Below are positions 11,641 through 23,497 of a DNA stretch of 64,000 nucleotides, piece after piece. Under the pieces are notes generated by a model. That model had not been told where the DNA came from. It ran no database searches and worked only from the letters and a program-made list of their open reading frames with translations. Position 1 is the stretch's first letter, and each line of letters starts with the position of its first letter. The stretch is taken from NCBI GenBank assembly GCA_022419385.1, contig JAJUBI010000006.1, forward strand, positions 806,001 to 870,000. The letters run 5' to 3'. This stretch comes from Paraconiothyrium sp. Pb-2020. Its lineage: Eukaryota > Ascomycota > Dothideomycetes > Pleosporales > Didymosphaeriaceae. Made by a program: the position numbers and the translations under genes.

Positions 11641-11982
11641 ATGACAATCTTCGGCACCACCCTCACGCCCTCCTTCCTCATTCTACAGATCATCCTCATC
11701 TGCTCCGCCTTTATCTTCGGATTCAACCCGCTTCTCCCGCTCCGTCTCGCGTATCGGCTCGCATACTGCGAATCACATTATCCTCAAATACCGCCCTCAC
11801 TCCGCTGTTTCGACATTGCATCTTCGGAAAGACTCTGCATGAAAACCTCTCTCCTCTTATTCATCCCACTCCAAACCAAAGTTGGGAAAGGGCTAAGAGG
11901 GGGAACGTGTGATGATGTGCGGCACGGGTTTGGCAGCTATATGAACAATGGTCGTATGGGCGCGTTTCGTCAAGAGCAGTAG
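11641..11982 (+). CDS. Small hypothetical protein with N-terminal membrane segment (doubtful)
   Basis: An ATG-initiated 113-codon frame. Residues 10-35 (SFLILQIILICSAFIFGFNP) form a clear hydrophobic segment that could be a signal anchor or transmembrane helix. The rest has no recognisable domain. A CT-rich stretch just upstream looks like a fungal leader. There is no homology I recognise and no supporting intron, and the frame sits between the 3' ends of TRM2 and ARP3. It may be a real small membrane protein or a chance frame. Confidence 0.3.
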   Translation: MTIFGTTLTPSFLILQIILICSAFIFGFNPLLPLRLAYRLAYCESHYPQIPPSLRCFDIASSERLCMKTSLLLFIPLQTKVGKGLRGGTCDDVRHGFGSYMNNGRMGAFRQEQ

Positions 11983-12546
11983 TTTGGGTGAATGATGCTG
12001 ACTGTCTATAACCAACTATCTCTCTGGAAGAACAGGTGGCCTGTATGAGGCGGTCACGCTATTTGTCGAGCGGTTGTGGTGGGCGATGTGAGGGTAAGGG
12101 GTTAATGTTTGAAGATGGCAGACGGAGCAAGGACGATCATCTGAGGGTGATTGGTCACCCAGTACAGGGCGTAAGAGTGCTGGGTCGAAGATGCATCGTT
12201 GATACTTGCTACACCGATGCATCTGCAACGTGCCAATTACGAGGGAAAATATGTACCAGATGTTCGTCGGAACGCGACGCACTTTGCTTGGATGTAGTGA
12301 GTGCTGCTGCACAACATGTTGTCAAGTGCTGGTGAAGTCCGATACTTGGTGGATGTCTGGATACGAAAAATCTTTGTCCACAGGTGGATAGAACATCACT
12401 GGGCATGTATCAAAGTTGGTATGTTCATTGCGTGCATATGATGATCTTTTTGACAAGTTTCTCTAGATGCCCTTCCACCGGCGCTGTGAGTCACTCGCAA
12501 GCCCCTTTCAATTGCTTTAAACAGTCCAAATCCACAGTCTCTGTAT
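11983..12546. other. Intergenic, no gene seen
   Basis: Downstream flank of ARP3 (minus strand) and of the small hypothetical frame. Several short overlapping frames on both strands show no coherent coding signal. Confidence 0.4.
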
Positions 12547-14084
12547 TCACGTGCTCCCCGGGCCACCCAACAACGCAAATCTCCGCACAATGCTGGGACC
12601 AATCTCATCGTACTCTGCCTTAGTATGACAATAACTCTTGAACTCGGGAGTCTGACCAAGCAAACTGCCTCCGAACCATGGGCCATGTCGTTGCCTCTTG
12701 TGCGTGATGACTTGTACGTCCAGACCGCCACTCTTTGCACCTCCACTCCGGGCCTCCGAGGCCTTGATCCTAGCGTCGACGAGGTGTCTGATGTCGCGCT
12801 GCAGGCGCCTTCCGAAGTCCTTGTATAATGTTGAACCTCCAGAGAGGACGATGTTCTTGTACAGTCCCCTTCGTACATCGATAGGCGAAGTCTGAATAAC
12901 TGTGTCGACGATGTTCGGCAGCGGCGTAAGGAAATCGGAAGAGTAGATTTCGGGATTGAAGAAGATTTCCGGGGCCAAGAAGCGCTCGTATCCCACATCT
13001 ACTTGTACCGACTTGCCGTTGGGGTGGTTGACAGTATGCTTCTTGAAATAGTCGGGTTCGCGATCGTAGCGGGAGAACTCCTTGACGATGTCTGGAGACA
13101 CGTAGCAGAACTCTTCCTTGATGCGTTCTGCAGTCTGAAGAGAGGAGTCGGGCTCGCCGCGGTCTCGCAAGAGTGATTGGACGAAGTTCGTGATGTCGCG
13201 ACCTGCAATCGGAACACTCTTGATAGAGGAGCCAATAACGTAACCTTCGGCGACAGGAATAACATGAGTGACACCGGCACCAGAATCAATGACAGTTCCA
13301 GTGAGTGACCGATCATGGACTTTTGAGCTCGTCCATGAAGCAGCCAGCGCAAGAACAGCCTGTACAGCAATGTAAAGGCCGGCGCAGTTGAACGATTCGA
13401 ACATGATCTCGGCAGTATTCTCACGGTTCTCGGGAGGGTTCATGGGCTACATAGTGGTCAGGAAACAACGCTAGAAGCTTTACAGTTGTTCGCTTACGGG
13501 TTCGGTGAGGAGGAAATGGTGGTCTTCTGGTTCCACGCGCAAGTACTTGAATATCGAATTCGACCAAAAGCGCTCCATGAGGTCCTGCTACATGTCAGCA
13601 TGACCGACTGAAGCTTGCGCCAGCTTGCATACCCAGTTGTCTATCTGACCGTGTCTAATGGGGTAGTGGATGCCATATCCAGGCCCCGCGGCGGCCGAGA
13701 GCGCTTCATCTCCAATGAAGAAGTCGAGGTCCTCTGTTCCTCGCTTCGCATGCAGATGACCACCAGGACCAGCACCTCCAGTCAGGAACGAGGGCTTGTT
13801 CGCGATGGCGGGCCGACCAGACCCAGAGCCGCCAGCACCGCCTGCCGGGCCTTTGGAAGCTATCGCAGTGGGAAACACGAAGGAGGGAGAGTCGTTGCCG
13901 GCGAAACCTTGACGGTGTTAGCTGCATAGGCTTCCGGGTGAACAATCGTGGCGGCGCATCGTACCAAGCTTCGAGTAACCCGTACCGCTGGAGTAGGCGG
14001 TCAGTATGCGACTGTGCATGAAGGGCCCGCAGGCTGCAAGGGAGCTTACTTGTCCATGACAACGGCGGGCGTTTGGGACGCCAT
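12547..14084 (-). CDS. ARP3: Actin-related protein 3, Arp2/3 complex
   Basis: Five exons on the minus strand: 14084-14050, 13987-13965, 13907-13633, 13584-13498 and 13446-12547, giving 439 residues, normal for fungal Arp3. The N-terminus is MASQTPAVVMDNGTGYSKLG, the actin nucleotide-binding start. Other diagnostic parts are FVFPTAIA, DLDFFIGDEAL, the ERFWSNSIFKYLRVEPEDH segment, NPPENRENTAEIMFESFN, and GTVIDSGAGVTHVIPVAEGY. The C-terminal part has NIVLSGGSTLYKDFGRRLQR and the Arp3-type WFGGSLLGQTPEFKSYCHTK. Arp3 with Arp2 nucleates branched actin at endocytic patches. Exon 2 is only 23 bases. The acceptor before exon 4 is a tandem TAGCAG; using the first AG would insert one Gln after Trp, and the second fits the family better. 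Confidence 0.95.
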
Positions 14085-14915
14085 CTTTGCTGCTGCTCGC
14101 CGAGCTGTACAGGAGCAGGAAGCAGCTCAGGAGTGCGCGGGGGAGGAATGGGCGTGAATTGGCGGATCAAGTACGGTGGTGGATTCGTCAGAGTGGGATG
14201 GCGGAGGTTGGTCGATGTGGGCTGTTGGAGCTGGGCGCAGTAATTCCCCGCTCCACCCACGTCTACTTGGCGGCCTCAGCGGAAACGCGGAGGGCGGGGG
14301 TCCCGTAACCACTTTGCTCATACATCTTGTAGATAATTCTTCACCTGTGCGAATGAAGTGCCTTCACCGGTCTGCTCTAGCCTCATAAGTGAGAAGCATT
14401 TTGTGAGCCCCACTTTGATTGCACGGTCACGATGTTGTTAGGAAGGAGCAATCGACCGTGACTCTTCCACCTGCTGCTGTCTTCGTCACTGATGCCATTC
14501 CAACCCTACAACTCTCCCGCAACTTTCCGACTCTCATTGAAAATCAGAGCCCCAGACACAGGGTTCCTACGCCCGCTCGAGGCCGATCCATTCATTTGAC
14601 CATTCTTTACCTATCTTACTTCTCTTCTCACCTCGAAACCCGCACCCGCCACCAGCGGTCCGCTCACCTGAGCCACTTATGACCTCTTGACCAAGTACTG
14701 ATACAGTCTCGGTCATCTACCGTTCTCTTCGTCGGCTGCGTCTCGAAACCATCCGCTAACCAATCTCCTTGTTCAGAACCTACTTATTCCAAAAAAGTCT
14801 AGATCACAACCCTAAGCACGGCAACATATACCAACTCCTACTTCCGAAGCTGGATAGGTTTGGACCTCGTTTCCGCAGCCTCCGTCGACGCTTCTCTGGA
14901 ACAAAAGACAGAGGC
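14085..14915. other. Intergenic between ARP3 and the threonine aspartase-like gene
   Basis: Divergent promoter space of about 830 bases. The right half is pyrimidine-rich, in keeping with a long leader of the downstream gene. No other gene supported. Confidence 0.5.
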
Positions 14916-16983
14916 ATGTCAATACCCGCCGAACAGCCTGGGGCCATTGACGGCGCAATCCAGCACGAGACTCTCACGCGCAAGGCCACACAGAGCCCAC
15001 ATCGAAGCGACATATGCTGTATCTTCGTCCATGCCGGGGCTGGCTACCATAGTTACGCGAATGAGCAGATTCATCTCGAGGCGTGCAATGAGTACGCCGC
15101 CCAAGTGACTTTTAGACCACATACTGACTTGGTAACAGCGCAGCACAAGTCGCAATGTTGGTCTTAAGGAATGGTGGATCCGCGTTAGATGCTGTCGAGA
15201 TGGCCGTCAAAATCCTCGAGGATCGAGAAATCACTAACGCAGGATATGGGAGCAATCTGGCCATGGACGGTGTAGTTGAGTGTGACGCCTCAATTGTAGA
15301 CCACAACGGTCGTAGCGGAGCTGTTGGCGCAGTGTTTCGTACGTGTTGTGGCGTGAACACCAGCAAAGGCGAAGATTGCTAACAACACACGATAGAGATC
15401 AAGAACCCTGTATCACTTGCCCGGCTGGTCCTAAATCACACGAGTCAACCACTGACCCTTCGCCGTGTTCCGCCGAACCTCCTTGTCTCTCAAGGAGCAC
15501 TTCAATTTGCGCGGGAGATGGGCGTTCCAGAGCTTCCTCACGACGCGCTTGTGTCACCAGCTGCAAAAGAGAGATGGGATAGATGGCACGAAGATCTGAA
15601 ACTCGCAGAGCGCAAAGCCAGGAAGAATGGGCAACATCCCTCCTGTTGGAAGATAAGGGAGGCAACGACGGGTGAGGATGAGGCAGAACAGGAACGCTTG
15701 CGTCGCGAGCACACCAGAAACATGCAAGGTTACTCGCAGCTATCTGGAACTGACCCTCCAACTACCTTCGAGCAGCACCTCTATTATGATTTAGATGATG
15801 ATTCCTCTTCGAGTCCATCTAATCCATCTGATCCGAATTCCGACATCTCGATGGCAAGTACTACAAGCGGCCCGCATACAGTTACGCCTGTACCGACAAC
15901 GCTTGACGCATTGCCAGACACAGTTCCAGCTCGGCCCACTGCCATCGAAGAGTCTTGCAGAAGTGCTTTCATCAATAGCACTCAGACGGTTCCCACTTTG
16001 AGCCAATTCCGACAGCCACGTGGTTCAAAACATCCACCAATGGGTCCGATTGCTGAAGATCGACTGAAGGCCGACGTGAGTCGTGTTGGCTTCCATACGC
16101 GGAGGTCATGGGGGGACGGCTCTGGAGAGCAATCAGGGTCGACATCTAGCGCTGCAACGATGAAGCCGGCCGACGAGACGGAGGTGGCAGCTTTGACTGA
16201 CAAATCTAAGGGACCCAAGAGCGCAGGCTCGTCATCGCGCGGTTCATCCTTAGCAAAGAAAGTTCAGAACACTACGCGGACACCAACTGCGAGCATCCCT
16301 CTGCAGAGCCGATCGGACCAGGAGGAGGACCAGATCACTGACACTGTAGGAGCCATCGCAGTTGACGGGTGGGGCAACATTGCCTGCGCTGCCTCTTCCG
16401 GTGGCATTGGTATGAAGTATCGGGGGCGCGTTGGTCCAGCTGCACTCGTTGGGGTTGGCGCAGCCGTCGTGCCTAGAGACCGTAGTGACCCAGATGAGAC
16501 ATGCGTGGCGACCGTCACGAGTGGCACAGGAGAGCACATGGCGACAACCATGGCTGCGACTGTCTGCGCCGAGAGACTATATCAAAGTGTAAAGAAACAG
16601 AAAGGCGGAGACTATGCTGAAGTAACCGAGGACGAGGCACTCAAATCGATGATCGAGAACGAGTTCATGGGTAGGATTAGCTTTAGCATGATCATCTAAC
16701 AGCTGCTGATATTCGTGTAGGCCATCCAAGCGTGAGGAACAGCAGTTCGGCAGGTGCTATCGGGATACTCGGTGTCAAGAAGACTCGGCAAGGAGTGATG
16801 CTATATTATGGCCACAATACCGATTCCTTCGCAATGGCGTCGATGCATTCAGACGAGGACGCTCCTTGGTGCACAATGTCACGAAACAACGGCAACGGGC
16901 AGATCGCCCAAGGAGGTCGGATGATGCGATACCAGCGCAAGAAGAAGACCAAAACCAACACAGCTCGCCAGCCCTTTGCCTGA
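14916..16983 (+). CDS. Threonine aspartase-like Ntn hydrolase (asparaginase T2 family)
   Basis: Exons 14916-15091, 15139-15338, 15396-16670 and 16721-16983 give 637 residues. The N-terminal half matches the asparaginase-2/taspase fold: CCIFVHAGAGYHSYANE, LRNGGSALDAVEMAVKILED, ITNAGYGSNLAMDGVVECDA and MGVPELPHDALVS. Autocleavage should occur before Thr442 in DTVGAIAVDGWGNIA, followed by ASSGGIGMKYRGRVGPAA and VATVTSGTGEHMATTMAA. Family enzymes cleave themselves into two subunits, with the new N-terminal Thr as nucleophile. A Ser/Thr-rich insert of about 200 residues (roughly 230-430) separates the alpha part from the catalytic Thr and is much longer than in animal taspase-1. The C-terminal tail is basic (MMRYQRKKKTKTN), possibly a nuclear signal. 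The substrate in fungi is not known to me. Confidence 0.85.
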
Positions 16984-17469
16984 GGTAAACTTGCAGGCAT
17001 GAAACCCGGCCGGGGCGTTCGCCAGGCTCCATCTCTACACCAATACCCTGGAATATGGTTCCTGCACCACCTACTTACTATTTGTCTCACTACCTCTTTC
17101 TTTCCTATCCTGTCCTAATCGCCCTTCAAGAGCCCGCAAATGCCAACTTCGTTGGCCAAGCATCGGTTGAATGAGATAGCCTTCTTTCGGTGACATATCA
17201 TTGACATGTGGGCGTCTGGTGGCATTTGATACCCGTGGTTAAGGTCTGGTGTTCTTTTCTAATAGAGTAATTGATACAGCGTGGTCTCCTCTTTTCATGG
17301 CTACACTTTATGTGATGGTGTCGAACGAGGGATTCTTGCAACCAGCCTTTAACACCGAAGAAACTGGCACGGAGCGCGGCAGATAGCGACAAGGCCTTGC
17401 TTTACTGCTTTATATTACATTGGACTTTTGTACTTGATGAAATGACCTCCGCTCACGTCCGCTCCCGTC
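16984..17469. other. Intergenic, no gene seen
   Basis: 3' flank of the threonine aspartase-like gene and promoter of TFB4. Short frames on both strands lack coding character. Confidence 0.45.
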
Positions 17470-17489
17470 GTACCTAGGTACCTAGGTAC
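17470..17489. promoter_or_regulatory. 20-bp perfect palindrome built from GTACCTAG repeats
   Basis: The sequence GTACCTAGGTACCTAGGTAC equals its own reverse complement and is a tandem of an 8-base GTACCTAG unit. It lies 247 bases before the TFB4 start codon. It could be a protein-binding site or only a short repeat prone to hairpins; no known factor is assigned. Confidence 0.4.
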
Positions 17490-17735
17490 ATGCGTGCTCA
17501 CGTGAGAGCGCAACACCAGCGCACGGACCGTTGCTTGTTCGCGGAGCTTTTGCGGAACGGTGACGCCTCGCTGCTCGCTTCTTTGATTTGCGTCTTTGTG
17601 TCGTGTACTACTATCCATGGACAACACCAATCACCCAGTAAACACATAACGCGGTGTGTCTCATCATTAGCATGTTGCATCACCTTTTCAGAATCCGAGT
17701 CGCGTAGGCTCCAACAAGCATTCCGATTCTCCAGC

Positions 17736-18981
17736 ATGAATGCCATCGACGCCTCGGAGCACCACCAACGGGTGGACGAGAGTACGACCTGAACAACATA
17801 TTCCAACCATGCAGGACTCAGCTGATTATTAACGCAGGCGTACCGCCCTCTCTCCTTGCAATCGTCCTAGATACCAATCCCCACGCTTGGGCGCATCTAT
17901 CCTCCACGCTCCCGCTTGCGACAGCTCTTGCCAATCTCCTTGTCTTCATAAACGCACATCTTGCCTCTGGAAATGGAAATAGCGTCGCTGTAATAGCTTC
18001 CCATTCCAATAAATCATGCTTTCTGTACCCTACGCCCACGCCTGCCTCCCCGCAACCCCGCCATAACGCTACAAATGGCGATGTCGAAATGAATGGCACC
18101 ACAGATGGCACCTCTTATTCGGTGCAAGACAATCCGAACAAATACCGCCCTTTCGCGAATGTAGAGACAGCAATCCTAAACAACTTTGCGAAGCTCATTG
18201 AGGGCACCAAAGAAAGTCACTTGACGGCAACTCCAACCACTTTAATCGGCGGCGCATTGTCGCTCGCGCTCTCATACATTGCGAAAGCCACCTTGTTAAA
18301 CTTGCCTGCCACTTCGAGTACAGAAGAAGCCATGCTCGCAATCGCCGACCCTGAAGCCACCCACAGCTCGTATGTGTCGCTTGCAAGCCGTATTCTTATC
18401 GTGTCTGTGTCGGGCGATCTGGCGAATCAGTACATTCCCGTCATGAACAGCATATTCGCGGCACAGAGGAAAAGGATACCCATCGATATATTGAAGTTAG
18501 CAGGAGACACAGTGCTGTTGCAGCAGGCCAGTGATGCGACAGGCGGCGTGTACATGAAGCCTGAGCGACCGGAGGGCCTGCTCCAATATCTCATGATGGC
18601 ATTTCTACCCGATCCTACTGCAAGAAAGAGTCTAGTCATGCCGAGTGCGGGAGGTGTCGATTTCAGGGCAGCGTGCTTCTGTCACCGCAAGGTCGTGGAT
18701 ATTGGCTTCGTCTGTAGTGTTTGCTTAAGCAGTAAGTTGACTCTATCGTGTCCGCTGTATGAGCAGAATACAACTAACACTGTCAAGTCTTTTGCACCTC
18801 AGACCTCCCCGACAATCTCTGCTTGACCTGCGGCTCTTACCTGTCGCTCCGGGCTGCGCAGTCAAATCCACCAGCTCTGATACCAAAGAAGAAGAAAAAG
18901 AAGAAGAGAGCGGGAGGGACGGACTCAGCGACGCCAGGGGGTAGCACACCTGCAGGATCGAATACACCAATGCATGTGTAA
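17736..18981 (+). CDS. TFB4: TFIIH core subunit Tfb4 / p34
   Basis: Exons 17736-17781, 17838-18731 and 18788-18981 give 377 residues. The short first exon encodes MNAIDASEHHQRVDE; joining restores SVPPSLLAIVLDTNPHAWAH, the start of the von Willebrand A-like domain. Later conserved parts are RILIVSVSGDLANQYIPVMN, RIPIDILKLAGDTVLLQQAS and ATGGVYMKPERPEGLLQYLM. The C-terminal C4 zinc finger reads CFCHRKVVDIGFVCSVCL, then after the last intron FCTSDLPDNLCLTCGSYL. Tfb4 pairs with Ssl1 in TFIIH for transcription initiation and nucleotide excision repair. The lysine run after the finger (KKKKKKKRAG) may be a nuclear localisation signal. Confidence 0.93.
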
Positions 18982-19734
18982 GCTATATGTCATGTGGAGC
19001 GGGATGGTTTTCTAGTCGGGCGTCTGGGGTAAATCTTGTAGCATTTCAGGGCGCTCCATCTGGGGGGATGTCGTGTTCGAAGCATCAATGCGTGTCCCAT
19101 TTCATCAATTTCTTTAGTACTCAAAGTGACGAGACTACCGAGGAGGCCGAATAGCATGCGGGTACACGCTTCCTTGGATACTGTTCGAAGTGCTCCGCAT
19201 CCCCGATTACATAACGCACGCAAAATCCTGTGAGCGCTCGATGCAGTTGACCAGAGCAGGCACCTTGACAGCCCTCCTCGTAACTTATGCCAGATGCGTT
19301 GTAGTCACAAAGAACTAGGATAGCTCGTATCCAACTTTAGGCGTTCGGCGTGCGGCACGCAAAGACGCGTCTGTGCCTCGGCACAACGCTGGACCCACAT
19401 GGTTCGACGTCGTAACGTCCATCCTCCTCCAACGAGCCTGCCGGGAAGCCTGCCGAGGAACGACCAAATGAGCAATGCTTGCTTACGGTGGCCGTGGTTT
19501 CCGTGAGGATTGTGTTTCGTCAGAGCCATCCCCCTCCTAGGTCAGAGTTCCCCGCATAAAACTTTACCTAAACTGGGGCGAGTGTCACGCCTCACAAGTG
19601 CTCACAGTCCCGCCGCCCCTTTCCCATGTGTACATTAGGCTGTGCTCTTACTTTCTCTTCCTGCGTCATTTAGACCTTTAAGCACTACTAATTTCTCCTT
19701 TCACGACTTGTTTGAAGAAGTTGCTGCGTGCATA
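18982..19734. other. Intergenic, promoter of the monooxygenase
   Basis: About 750 bases between tandem genes. Several short frames occur on the minus strand without coding signal. Confidence 0.45.
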
Positions 19735-21853
19735 ATGACCATGGGCGAAACTATTCGACGGGTCAATGGCTACGACCATGATGCATACACCTACTATCCG
19801 GTTATCATCGTGGGAGCGGGTGCGTCAGGGATCGCTATGGCATGCCAATTGAAAGAGCAGCTTGGGTTCGACCAATTCAGAATATTTGAACGGCAGGCAG
19901 GTATTGGCGGTACATGGTGGATCAACCGATACCCTGGAGTCGCATGGTAAGCTAAACAGCGTTGCTTAGTCGAAACGGATATCGTTGGCACAAGAGTTGG
20001 AATTTGTGCATGGCGAACATGAAGAGTTCTATTCACAACGTGTGGGATGTCGTTGCTTTTGTACTGCCGTGGCTGACGCCATGGCCATCAATGCCCCACC
20101 GGTGCTGACGCTGACCCTGCACAGCGACGTCCCCGCCGTCTTCTACAGTTTCAGTTTCAAGCAAAACCCAAACTGGACCTCATTCTATCCACCAGGTCGC
20201 GAGATTGCGCGGTACCACCACGAAGTCTGCGAGGCGTACAAAATCACGGACAAGTTCGAGCTGAACACTGATGTAGAGCAATGTACATGGCTCGAAGACG
20301 AAAAGGTATGGGAGGTCCGGCTGCGGCGCTTGGTGGCCGGTATGGGCGATTTGAGTTCGAAGGATCGCGCGAAAATTGTGAAAGAGAAGGGAGAGGCGGC
20401 TGTGTATGCCGAGACGGAGATTGTGAGGGCGAAGATTGTGGTTTCGTGTGTAGGTGGACTTGTCGAGCCGAGGGGTTGGCCGGACGAGATCCCTGGTATC
20501 GAGAAGTTCAAGGGGCCGGTGTTCCATTCGGCACGGTGGGATGAGAGTGTCGACTTCAATGATAAGAATGTTGTGGTCGTGGGGACTGGATGCAGCTCAG
20601 CGCAATTGGTCCCGCGATTACCCAACGCACCCTACAACGCCAAATCAGTTACCCAGCTTATGCGAACGCCTCCATGGGTCGTACCGTCGTCGGTTCCTCC
20701 AGGTGGCGACGAATGGTGGGAGAAGAACTCTAGGACGCTGTTCAAAGCTGTTCCTGGGCTCCAGAACTCCCTCCGTCTGTTAATCGCCGGTGCAGCAGAA
20801 GTTCAATTTCAACAATTATTCCGCACCACGGACTACGCGGAGAAGCACAGAAAGATCTACGAAGACCGAATGCTAAAACGCATGAAGAAGATCGTCCCAG
20901 AGAAATACCACGAGATCCTAACACCAAACTACGGCGTTGGCTGCAAGCGAAGAATTTTCGACAAGAGGTGGTACCAGGGTCTAAATGATCCCAAGATCGA
21001 GCTCACCACACAGCCTCTAGCGCGTGTCAACGAGGACAGCGTGGTCATCGGGCCTGGCGCCCTTTATCCCAAGGATGCGAAGACTGACCTGCCCGAGAGA
21101 GAAGTACCCGCCGATGTCATCGTCCTAGCGAACGGATTCGACACTACAAAATGGCTCCACCCACTGCGCGTCGCAGGAAAAGGCGGAAAAGATCTCGTCG
21201 AGACAATGGAGGAGCGGGGAGGACCACAAGCCTATCTAGGGACCGCCATGGATGGGTTCCCAAACTTCTTCATCCTCTTTGGACCTAACACGGCCACGGG
21301 CCATTCATCGGTGGTCATGGCCGCAGAGAACATGGTGATGCATTCGCTAAACTTCATTAAGCCGATACTACGAGGCGACGTAGCCGCAGTAGAGGTGAAG
21401 CACGAGGCGGAGGTCGCTTTCACGACAGAAATCCAAGCCGCCCTGAAGAACACCGTCTTCATGAGCGGCGGCTGCGTGTCCTGGTACTTCACCGAGAACG
21501 GATGGAATTCGACTGTGTATCCGTATGTCTTCTTCCCAACACATACAGACTCTTGACTGACATGATGCAGATATTCCCAGATTGACTTCTGGCGACGATG
21601 CCGCTTTCCGAAGTGGAACGACTGGAACATCACATACACGAAGCAAGGAATCAACCGGAAACGCAGGGACCAGATTGTTCGAATCCTGGCTGTGGCGGCT
21701 ATTGTCGTGGGCGCCTACCGTGCGCGTCAGAATGGAGTGGATTTGACGGATGTGAAGGGATTGGTTCTGCAAGTGCTACAGGGCTCGTTTGCGAGATTGA
21801 CGTATGCCTGGGAGGTCTTGCAGGGTCAGGCGCAAGCCGTGTTGAAGAATTAA
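19735..21853 (+). CDS. Flavin monooxygenase, type I Baeyer-Villiger-like, membrane-anchored
   Basis: Exons 19735-19946, 20125-21522 and 21571-21853 give 630 residues. The FAD-binding Rossmann motif is VGAGASG (Gly27, Gly29, Gly32). It is followed by GIGGTWWINRYPGVAC, then DVPAVFYSFSFKQNPNW after intron 1. The Baeyer-Villiger fingerprint FXGXXXHXXXW[D/P] is present as FKGPVFHSARWD, just before the NADPH motif VVVVGTGCSSAQLVP. Such enzymes insert oxygen into ketones or oxidise steroids and secondary metabolites. The last exon supplies SQIDFWRRCRFPKWN and a hydrophobic segment (AVAAIVVGAYRA) that may anchor it in a membrane. Intron 1 is unusually long here (178 bp) and is open in the exon-2 frame, so a different first-exon structure is possible. 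The substrate is unknown and no biosynthetic cluster surrounds it. Confidence 0.85.
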
Positions 21854-22243
21854 GGCGGGTATTGAAGGCCATGTCTTGTCTAGATGCTGTATATATTCTA
21901 AGATTGGATGAGCGGTCAGGGTTTGAGTTACCCCGAGCCCTATTACGCGTAATTGATCTCGTGGCCGTATTACTGTGTGACAATTTTTACGCACATTCAA
22001 GTGTTCTCTACATCTTGCAATAGCGTTGACGAAAGGGTCATCAGCGATTTCTCCTGCAAGAAATCTATATTGAAGTTCGTTTCACTTGTATGAAACTTGT
22101 GTACAAGTCCGTCTACTTGTGTATTATAATAACTCTCCGGTATTCAAAACGCGCAGAGACGCGAGGAGTGCAGCCCGTCTGAACTCCAATACCAAACCAC
22201 ACAACGCCGAGCTAAGCGCTTTATACCCAAAAACCAAACATCG
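21854..22243. other. Short convergent intergenic region
   Basis: 3' flanks of the monooxygenase and the PAP2 gene. Contains several copies of ACTTGT within 22,080-22,130; no gene or clear terminator structure seen. Confidence 0.4.
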
Positions 22244-23476
22244 CTAAACAGCACGCTCACCTTCCACCCTGCCCTCTGCTAGCGGTTCTTGCCCATTTGC
22301 CGGCGCGGTTTCGCTTTTCCCGTAGTGACTCCAACCCTCGGTCCCGACGTACGAACCCACACCGACACCAATACCCCAAGACCTCTTATAGCTCCTCGGT
22401 CCCCAGGACCAGCCAGCGCCACGCGTGATAGGAAGGTGGTACCAGCGGAAGCTGAACCAAGCCGTCGTGATACCGATTAGACTGCCGAAGATGAGATCGA
22501 ATCCGAAATGGCGGAAGTCGGTGAAGCGGGTGCTGCACACGTAGATAGCGGTACCAACGGGTACGAGGACGAGGATTAGGGAGTAGACGGGCGGGGCGGC
22601 GGCCTGGTAACGGTCAGGGACTACGCGGTCGTCTGCGTAGCTGGAAAGATTCGAGTCTTTCCCTTGGAGTGGGAGGATGGAACGGTTCTTAAGGTTCGAT
22701 CGTGCGGTTGCGGAGGCGTGGTCGGGGTTGGTGCTGAATGGTCGTAACGGTAGGAAAGGTATGGCGACGGAGAATTTGGAGGCGAGGAAGAGAGTGAGGT
22801 ATAGCAGGCCTGCCCACGAGAAGCTGGCATGGCCGCTGGGGAACGACTTGAAGCCGTCTTGGAGGATGTCCTGGTCGGTGTTCTGGCATATGGCCGATGT
22901 TACCAGAACCCAGTTGGGGCTCAGCTCTTTCGAGACAGCACTGACGGCTGGGTTGACGATGAAATCGGAGATCCTTGTGAGATCAGGTTGGCACCTGGAG
23001 AGCAGGTCTGGTCGCGGCTTTCCAAACAATAACTTCATGCCCTGGGTGATCATAAAAGCTGTCGCCAGTGACAGCGCCAGGCCCATCCAGGCGGTGTTCC
23101 ATTCCCAAAATTTCCGTCGCCATATCAGGCTCTGCGGAGTGCCTCTTGCCGCAGTCGGTCCAGGAACAAAGATCAGGCAGACCAAGAAAGTTACGATGGC
23201 GGGAATGACTAGCCCAATGACCATAAGTAACCACGTTGGGATGGTCTCATGGTGTTCGAACGGGAAAGATATGCTCAAATCCACAGGTGAGAATGGCCGA
23301 TTGAAAGGGTGAATGGAGTTCCAGCCACCGCCCACGGCTGCAATGCCACTGTTGGGAGTCAGTTGACATGGAACATTTACAAATGTAACACGGCGCGCAA
23401 TCGTCGGTCGCGAGACCACTCACATTATTATTATCCAGTCAAATATGTACGATAGAACGAGCCGTTTCGACGGCAT
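22244..23476 (-). CDS. PAP2-family lipid phosphate phosphatase (DPP1/LPP type)
   Basis: Exons 23476-23424 and 23348-22244 give 385 residues; an in-frame ATG at 23497 would add seven. The three catalytic motifs of the PAP2 family are present: KLLFGKPRP (KX6RP), FPSGHASFSWAG (PSGH) and TRFTDFRHFGFD (SRX5HX3D with Thr for Ser). At least five hydrophobic segments surround them, including FDWIIIIGIAAVGGG, LLMVIGLVIPAIVTFLVCLI and YSLILVLVPVGTAIYVCS. Family members dephosphorylate phosphatidic acid, diacylglycerol pyrophosphate or lysophosphatidate in Golgi or vacuole membranes. The C-terminus is Gly/Ser/Trp-rich. The 75 bp intron is well defined (GTGAGT...CAACAG). Confidence 0.9.
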
Positions 23477-23497
23477 GTGCAAAGATCTTAGATTCAT

